Positions 58,726 to 64,000 of a stretch of 64,000 nucleotides of DNA are shown here, one piece after another (within the stretch, counting starts at the first letter, position 1; the number at the start of each line of letters is the position of its first letter). This DNA comes from Umbilicaria muhlenbergii (taxonomy: Eukaryota > Ascomycota > Lecanoromycetes > Umbilicariales > Umbilicariaceae), in the NCBI GenBank assembly GCA_000611775.1, contig KK106982.1, forward strand, positions 6,380,495-6,444,494, read 5' to 3'. The notes below the pieces were generated by a model, which was given only the letters and a program-made list of their open reading frames with translations, was not told where the DNA came from and searched no databases. The position numbers and the translations under genes were made by a program.

Positions 58726-59647
58726 TTGCCTCAGTCACTCAGACCCCCCTGCCTCAGCTAGGACTAGCCGGGCCCTAATGCCCTTTGGGATTAGCTACAA
58801 ACGCTGACTGTGTGCGTTTTCCGGGGAGGGTCTGAGGGCGTAATTCTAAAAACAGGCCAGAAAACGCTTCATTTAGCTGTACACACACTCATTATGACTG
58901 TATATAGAAAACGCTTCATGTCAAAATCTCAAGTCGTGGAGGCGCAACAGTCACACAAAATCAATCACATTTTTGTTATTTAATGTTACAACTGTAATAA
59001 ATTATATAATGGCTGCTTTATCTAATGCTATAGTCAGTATTTCAAAAAAGTGTCTTGTTATTGAACAGTTTCTTAAGTCTTCACAGAGTGTACTTTTCAG
59101 TTCAAAACAGTGACCTTATACCTCAAAAACTAGACGATCACACTCTCTCAAAATTGCTTCATCATTTTGCCAGCTCAGTCATCCTCCACACGGCTCTGGG
59201 CACACGTTGCCTCAGTCACTCAGACCCCCCTGCCTCGGCTAGGACTAGCCGGGCCCTAATGCCCTTTGGGATTAGCTACAAACGCTGACTGTGTGCGTTT
59301 TCCGGGGAGGGTCTGAGCGTAATTCTAAAAACAGGCCAGAAAACGCTTCGTTTAGCTGTACACACACCCATTATGACTGTATATAGAAAACGCTTCGTGT
59401 CAAAATCTCAAGTCGTGAAGGCACAACTGTCACACAAAATCAACCACAATTTTGTTATTCAATGTTACAACTGTAATAGATTATATAATGGCCGCGTTAT
59501 CTAATGCTGTAGTCAGTATTTCCAAAAAGTGTCTTGTTATTGAACAGTTTCTTAAGTCTTCACAGAGTGCACTTTTCAGTTCAAAACAGTGATCTTATAT
59601 CTCAAAAACTAGACGGTCACAATCTCTCAAAATTGCTTCGTCATTTA
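58726..59647. repeat. Direct repeat of about 440 bp, period 481 bp
   Basis: The two copies differ mainly by C/T and G/A changes, fewer than in the large AT-rich block. Each contains CTAATGCCCTTTGGGATTAG, an internal near-palindrome. Confidence 0.88.
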
Positions 59648-59780
59648 GACTCATTGATAGCAGCCTCCGGACTGAGTTATATAGAAATCCCTAGCACTGA
59701 ATCTTCTGTGTGATGAAAATGTAGAGATTTTGCATAACTTCTGCATAGTGATGTGCATAACATGCACAAAACTTGCGCGC

Positions 59781-59885
59781 GCAGAAAACAGCAGAGAAAA
59801 CAGCAGCAAAACCAGCAGCAAAACCAGCAGAGAAAACAGCAGAGAAAACAGCAGAAAAGTCAGCAGAAAAGGCAGCAGAGCAGTG
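59781..59885. repeat. AGCAGAGAAAAC-type minisatellite
   Basis: Irregular units of 9-12 bp built from CAGCAGAAAA and CAGCAGAGAAAA. It gives spurious ORFs on both strands. Confidence 0.85.
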
Positions 59886-60171
59886 ACAGAAAATAAGTGT
59901 AAAAAGATAAGTTCTCAACGTGTGAGAAGTTTGTTTATGTTTTTGATTACTAAATAGAAAACAAGTATTTCCCAGATGTACACAGCAGAAATATCTGAGC
60001 ATTGCATTAAACTTAAATTACATGTCTGGAAGTGATTTCAACCTGTAATTATCAATAACGCGCTCAGACCCTATGGAGAAAAGCTATCTGAACAGGTTAG
60101 CTCCATGGTTTTGCCAGGGTGGTGCGCGCTAGCAAGCCTTTTCGGAATGAGGTCTGAGCTAGCTGAGGCAA

Positions 60172-60480
60172 GGATTTTGGGTTCTCGCAAACTACCTTAC
60201 TAATACGCAGTATAAATGCTTGGGCACTGGCTAAATCCTACGCATTCATCAACCCTACACACCATCAACCCCTACGCATCATGGATCCCTACGCACTATA
60301 TATTCCTGTACTGTTCTTTTACAATTACTAAGAATGCTAGTGGATAAAGCATTTGATTTTCTTTACGAGGTCATACTCTGGCGATGTGAACTTCCCCTAA
60401 GTGCCTCCCGACAGTTCTCAGTACTGCCCTAAAAAATCAAAAGATATTCAACTTGCCGTACACTCCACGACAGCGGAATA
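60172..60480. other. Intergenic region, nothing recognised
   Basis: AT-rich with a short CTACGCATCA-like repeat around 60,238-60,300. No gene seen. Confidence 0.4.
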
Positions 60481-61184
60481 CCCTGTGTTGTAATGTTCTG
60501 AGGATGCTATTGCATATTATGGCGTTAGGACGGTCCTGTTCGATCTGTACGTACTAGTGCCGGATATTGATGTGGCCGCTGAGGTGCTCATCAAGAGGGG
60601 TTGGGTTCTCGTTCCTCCAAAAGCCAGGGTGCGGAACGTAGGCATCAAAGAGGATATGCGGTACCTGCAAATACCCGAGAGCGAGAGCGAAATGGATTCC
60701 GACGACCCTTCCGAAAGGACTGCCGCTGTACTTCTATTAGTCGCAGACTGGAACTTTACCTTTTCAAATGTATCATCCCATTCTAATCGTTATCCGACTC
60801 TTTTGAATCAATGGCCGTTCATTCCTCCTCTATCGGACCTCCTGGATTGTCTGATCGATAAGTCGCTGGACGCTCCACTTGACAATTACATCTTTTAAAG
60901 GGCACTTGGCCTGTCAAATAGGCTGTCTCTACGGATATGTGCCAGTTCTGAAAGAACGAAGCTTCGCCGAATATCTTAAGCCCGAGCATCGACAATACCA
61001 TTTCGACACATTTACGGGGATGTGCACAGGTACGGAGCCATTCAGAAGACATCAACGACGAGACAGTATACGAGCGGGGACTTATCAATTGCGAGAATGC
61101 TCTGCCAATCGTGACGATGAACTACTCTTTACGGGAAGAGCCGAGGCACGAGTGCTAGCATCACTTCCTGCGCCCGTCACGTGA
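60481..61184 (+). pseudogene. Decayed member of a fungal-only protein family
   Basis: The plus-strand frame from about 60,490 reads YYGVRTVLFDLYVLVPDID, then LLVADWNF and PPLSDLLDCLIDKSLDAPLD. After a change of frame near 60,890 it continues with VPVLKERSFAEYLKPEHRQY, RAGTYQLRECSANRDDELLF and TGRAEARVLASLPAP (stop at 61184). I recognise this as one unnamed family of filamentous ascomycetes, but no function is known to me. No intron explains the frame change, and the expected N-terminal part before 60,500 is missing or in another frame, so the copy is probably dead. The C-terminal part is the best conserved. Confidence 0.65.
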
Positions 61185-61915
61185 GGTGGACCGCGAACAA
61201 CGAATACAGAAATGCATTCGAAGGCGGAAGTGACCCTGGCACTACTCTTTCTGACGGATTTTCGTTATCACAAATGGCGAGTCTCACTGATGAAATGTTT
61301 CAGGTATCTACTAATCTTCTAGATTCTTGTAGATCATTTGATCCGACAAAGCTTGCCAGAGATTTCCCGTGGTATAATCTCGTCAGCAAAGATTGTTGAA
61401 TTTAGGCGCTGTCGGCTTACGGCAGTCGCTTATTGGGGTGATTTCAGGGTGGATTTCGGGGTTCAGGCTCCTCAGCCATGGCCTTATAATTAGGCGAATT
61501 CTCCTTTGTTTTAGCAATAATAAGTCTGTCTTTACCGAAATAATTTCAATAAAGATGAGGTGATAAGTGATCCGGGAAATCGAAAGATAGGGGAAGTACC
61601 TGATAGTACACTTGCCTATTGATCCTCCGGAAAATCGCTTGGTATGCCTTGAGATGGCGATTTAGTAAATCTTCGGGCAGCCTCATCGGAGTTTATTTGA
61701 AGTGGAAGGAAATTGTTGAGGAATATCATTGCCCAATTTCGTTCACGCAGGAGGAAGTGCAAGTCCATAGGAAGAAGATCTGGGAATGGAATGAAGTCGC
61801 TGAAATATCCGCATGGTTGGGAACACCCTGGGCATCGATAGAGAGGGTAGAATTGATCCTGAAACATAGAATGGTGCTTGCGCCCTTAACAGGGAATGGA
61901 GGATACAAATGTTAA
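61185..61915 (+). pseudogene. Fragments of a possible second fungal gene
   Basis: Two short plus ORFs, 61181-61399 (LLDSCRSFDPTKLARDFPWY) and 61619-61915 (VYLKWKEIVEEYHCPISFTQ, VQVHRKKIWEWNEVAEI). The second has a helical pattern resembling the C terminus of fungal phosphotransferase-like proteins, but no catalytic motif is present. They may belong to one broken gene or be chance. Low confidence. Confidence 0.3.
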
Positions 61916-62603
61916 AATAGGCAAAGGCGGAGGAGCAGGAGAGCTGTTGGCAGATACGGTCGTTCAAGAATAATGTTGACCACTCTAAAACGCCATTAGA
62001 AGCTTTAAAGAACTACTCACTAGTTGCTCCGGGAGTATCGAAGCCGCACGGGGCACTACATATCAATATTTTGAACCGCAAGGGTTGTTACTACCTTTTC
62101 TGCGTTTACGCCATGTTGGTTGACTTGGATGCTGAAGACAAGCAAATGGACCGATTATTTTTGCCACCCATCTCTAATTCTGCTTTCTGTCTCCGAGTCC
62201 GGCTCCCCCGCTCCAGTTCTGGCTCCCCTCGCTCCAATAACACCGGGAAGAGGACAGATGCACAAGAGACGTGAAAGCGAGAAGGAATAGATGGAGGGAT
62301 GAAGGCATTTGAGAGGACATAGACGGGGACTGCGATGAAAGCCGGTGGCGAGCCAGACCCAGGTCCGAAGGGTCAAGCAAGGTGCGTCCAGATCAGAAGT
62401 CAATATATTAATACTAATAAACTTTTATTAATAATTTTATCTTTATATTCTTCAGATATTGTGCAATATCAGTGCTTATTACGTATAAGCTTTTTATAAT
62501 TTATTCTTTACACATAGTAATTGTTAGGGACTGTTACACATCAGCAAAAGGATCCCACTTTTACATGTGAACCCCGTCTACAGACTGTTACTCTGGAATC
62601 ATC
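61916..62603. other. Intergenic region with an AT-rich spike before the GNAT gene
   Basis: 62,400-62,530 is very AT-rich and sharply bounded, unlike its neighbours. It may hold promoter elements of the acetyltransferase gene or be a repeat remnant. No gene supported. Confidence 0.4.
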
Positions 62604-63546
62604 ATGCCTATTGAAATAACCTCCCTCACCGAGGCAGACATCCCCGGGGCAATTGAAACGATCCAGCAAGCTTTCGCCGACGACCCTTATAACCGTTGGG
62701 TGTTTAACGACCGCTCCAAAGTCCGTCTTTGCTTCTTTCATATCCATCACATGCCCGCCCCGCTCTGATTCCTCCGTATAGTTTTCTCTTGCTCGTAACC
62801 GTGTCTCTCTTCGGATCCGTTGCCTCTGGGGCATTCACAATGCGCTGTTCTTCGTCGCTAAAGACACATCTTCCGATGACAGGGATAAGGTCCTCGGTAC
62901 CGCGATGTGGATGCCTCCTAGACCAGCTGATAAGCGGGAAAGCTGGGATGAGTGGCTCCAGCGTTGGTGGCTGTGGTTGAGGCAGGTTGGGATGAATGCT
63001 TGGTGGGGGAGGGGTGGGCTGAACGTGAAGGTAAGGTATTTCAACGCCAGTGAAGTTCTTACAACAAGCATGCAAAACTGCCGCGTGAACGGCGTGGGGC
63101 CGACAGGCATCAGCTGTGACCATGCTTTACTGACTTAGGGCTTTCGCTGGGTAGCGTTACTACATCTGGAAGACCAGCCAGGCTCTTCTTCAGAAATCCA
63201 TTTGGACGGACCCGCAAGGCTATTATTTCTGCAACATTGTTACGGTTCTCCCCAGTGAACAGGGAAAGGGGATCGGAAAGTCGCTTTTCAAGGCGGTGAC
63301 GGATCGAGCGGACGAGAAAGGCAGGAGGTGCTACCTAGAGTCCAGCCGAGACGAGCCAAATGTCAAGATCTACGAGAAGATGGGGTTCAAGATGGTCAAG
63401 GAGATGGAATGTGACGACGAAGGGGATGTATGCAAGGTAGGCGTCGCCGACGAAGGAAGCTCAACAGCGCGGGGCTGAGGCTGATCAGGTCACAGCTTTT
63501 TTGCATGATCAGGGAGCCACAGCCTATCAAGCGCGACCCGCGGTGA
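62604..63546 (+). CDS. GNAT-family N-acetyltransferase, four exons
   Basis: Exons are 62604-62720, 62782-63030, 63155-63436 and 63496-63546; introns are 61, 124 and 59 nt, all GT-AG and phase 0, giving 232 aa. The sequence follows the fungal GNAT pattern: ITSLTEADIPGAIETIQQAF, ADDPYNRWVFNDRS, RCLWGIHNALFFVAKD, VLGTAMWMPPRPAD and RYYIWKTSQALL. The acetyl-CoA motif A follows (FCNIVTVLPSEQGKGIGKSL, with QGKGIG), then CYLESSRDEPNVKIYEKMGF and a short last exon ending CMIREPQPIKRDPR. Without the last intron the frame would run on 14 codons to a stop at 63476; the conserved ending favours splicing. Acts on an unknown amine substrate, probably in the cytosol. No sign of decay. Confidence 0.9.
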
Positions 63547-64000
63547 GCTTTTGACGGTCTTTATTAGGCAGGGAGTGGAGATGTCGGCAGTCGTGCTTTG
63601 GATGTAGAATACGATGTTCTACCTAGAGAGCGCTGAAGCACAAGCTTGAGGACTGGATACATTCTGGATAGACCTACAACCAGTATTGCCCTAGTAAGTA
63701 TGGAGAGGACATGAAGATGAGAAGTCTGTGTCCGCTGCAACTAACCCCTAATTCAGCTGGCTAGACGATCCCCGGGCATGGAAGTGAGAAGCCATCGCCG
63801 TCGCAGAGATGGCTAGGCGTAGACATGTAGGGAATACTATGATAGCAGTGAGTCAAGACCGAGCGAGACCGTACTCGCTGGCGAGAGCAACTGAAAGTGT
63901 ACCCGTCGAGGCATAAAGGTATGATTTCCTCCATGAAGCTACCCATCCAGAAAATATTGCTAGTTCGTGATGGGATGAAATTTGATGTTCGCAACAACGT
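63547..64000. other. Right-end intergenic sequence
   Basis: Downstream of the acetyltransferase. A 78-aa minus ORF (63761-63997) shows nothing recognisable. Confidence 0.4.

Larger units (their letters stand above)
58726..60171. mobile_element. Non-autonomous DNA-transposon-like element with about 20-bp TIRs
   Basis: The left end, TTGCCTCAGTCACTCAGACC (58726), is the inverse of the right end (60151-60171) apart from a few bases and a 1-bp gap. No transposase is encoded. The left 440 bp is duplicated in tandem (58726-59166 and 59207-59647, period 481), and the second copy begins with the same terminus. A 12-bp-type AGCAGAGAAAAC minisatellite lies at 59781-59885. Clear target duplications are absent; the 8-mers next to the ends differ only by transitions, which is too weak to use. 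Superfamily unknown. Confidence 0.6.

Noticed and set aside
59691-60002. ORFs on both strands over the minisatellite
   Set aside because: They are by-products of the AGCAGAAAAC-type repeat and consist of simple repeated residues.
58718-60180. 8-bp target duplication around the TIR element
   Set aside because: The flanking 8-mers agree only if several transitions are allowed, which is not convincing.

Overview
The window is nuclear DNA of a filamentous ascomycete (Pezizomycotina; probably Dothideomycetes, which is an inference from the protein families). Support comes from short GT-AG introns of 50-124 nt with CTRAC-type branch sites, a fungal Sed5 t-SNARE, fungal split-barrel FMN proteins, and families I know only from filamentous fungi. 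I saw no rRNA, tRNA or CRISPR array.

The layout has three compartments. (1) Positions 1 to about 24,400 are GC-balanced and gene-bearing. They hold a partial disordered protein, a 1686-aa disordered protein, SED5 (five exons), a peroxiredoxin-like protein (two exons), a pyridoxamine-oxidase-like flavoprotein, a truncated sugar-transporter pseudogene, a broken fungal transmembrane-protein gene, a DHA1-type MFS exporter (two exons) and a 766-aa fungal-only protein of unknown function. (2) About 24,420 to 56,280 is AT-rich, almost free of CpG and without intact genes. It consists of overlapping, nested fossils of LTR retrotransposons, mostly Ty3/Gypsy read on the minus strand. Four LTRs of one family (A) recur in the same orientation. 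A second element (B) is nested inside A with a perfect 5-bp target duplication. A third fragment (C) lies between. Copy 3 of A carries a two-level tandem array (662/932-bp units with a nested 90-bp repeat). (3) About 56,280 to 64,000 is mixed. It holds an apparently intact nuclease-like gene of a dispersed fungal family, a TIR-bounded DNA-transposon-like element against that gene's 5' side, remains of two fungal-only genes, and a GNAT acetyltransferase that reads cleanly through four exons.

The left genes are ordinary housekeeping and metabolic neighbours and form no obvious cluster. The right and middle thirds look like a fast-evolving repeat-rich compartment. The most interesting signals are the mutation pattern of the repeat block and the tandem array. 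Former CpG sites read TG in one copy and CA in another, and the two LTRs of element B differ only by transitions, mostly losses of G/C in one copy. The tandem array was amplified after that mutation had happened.
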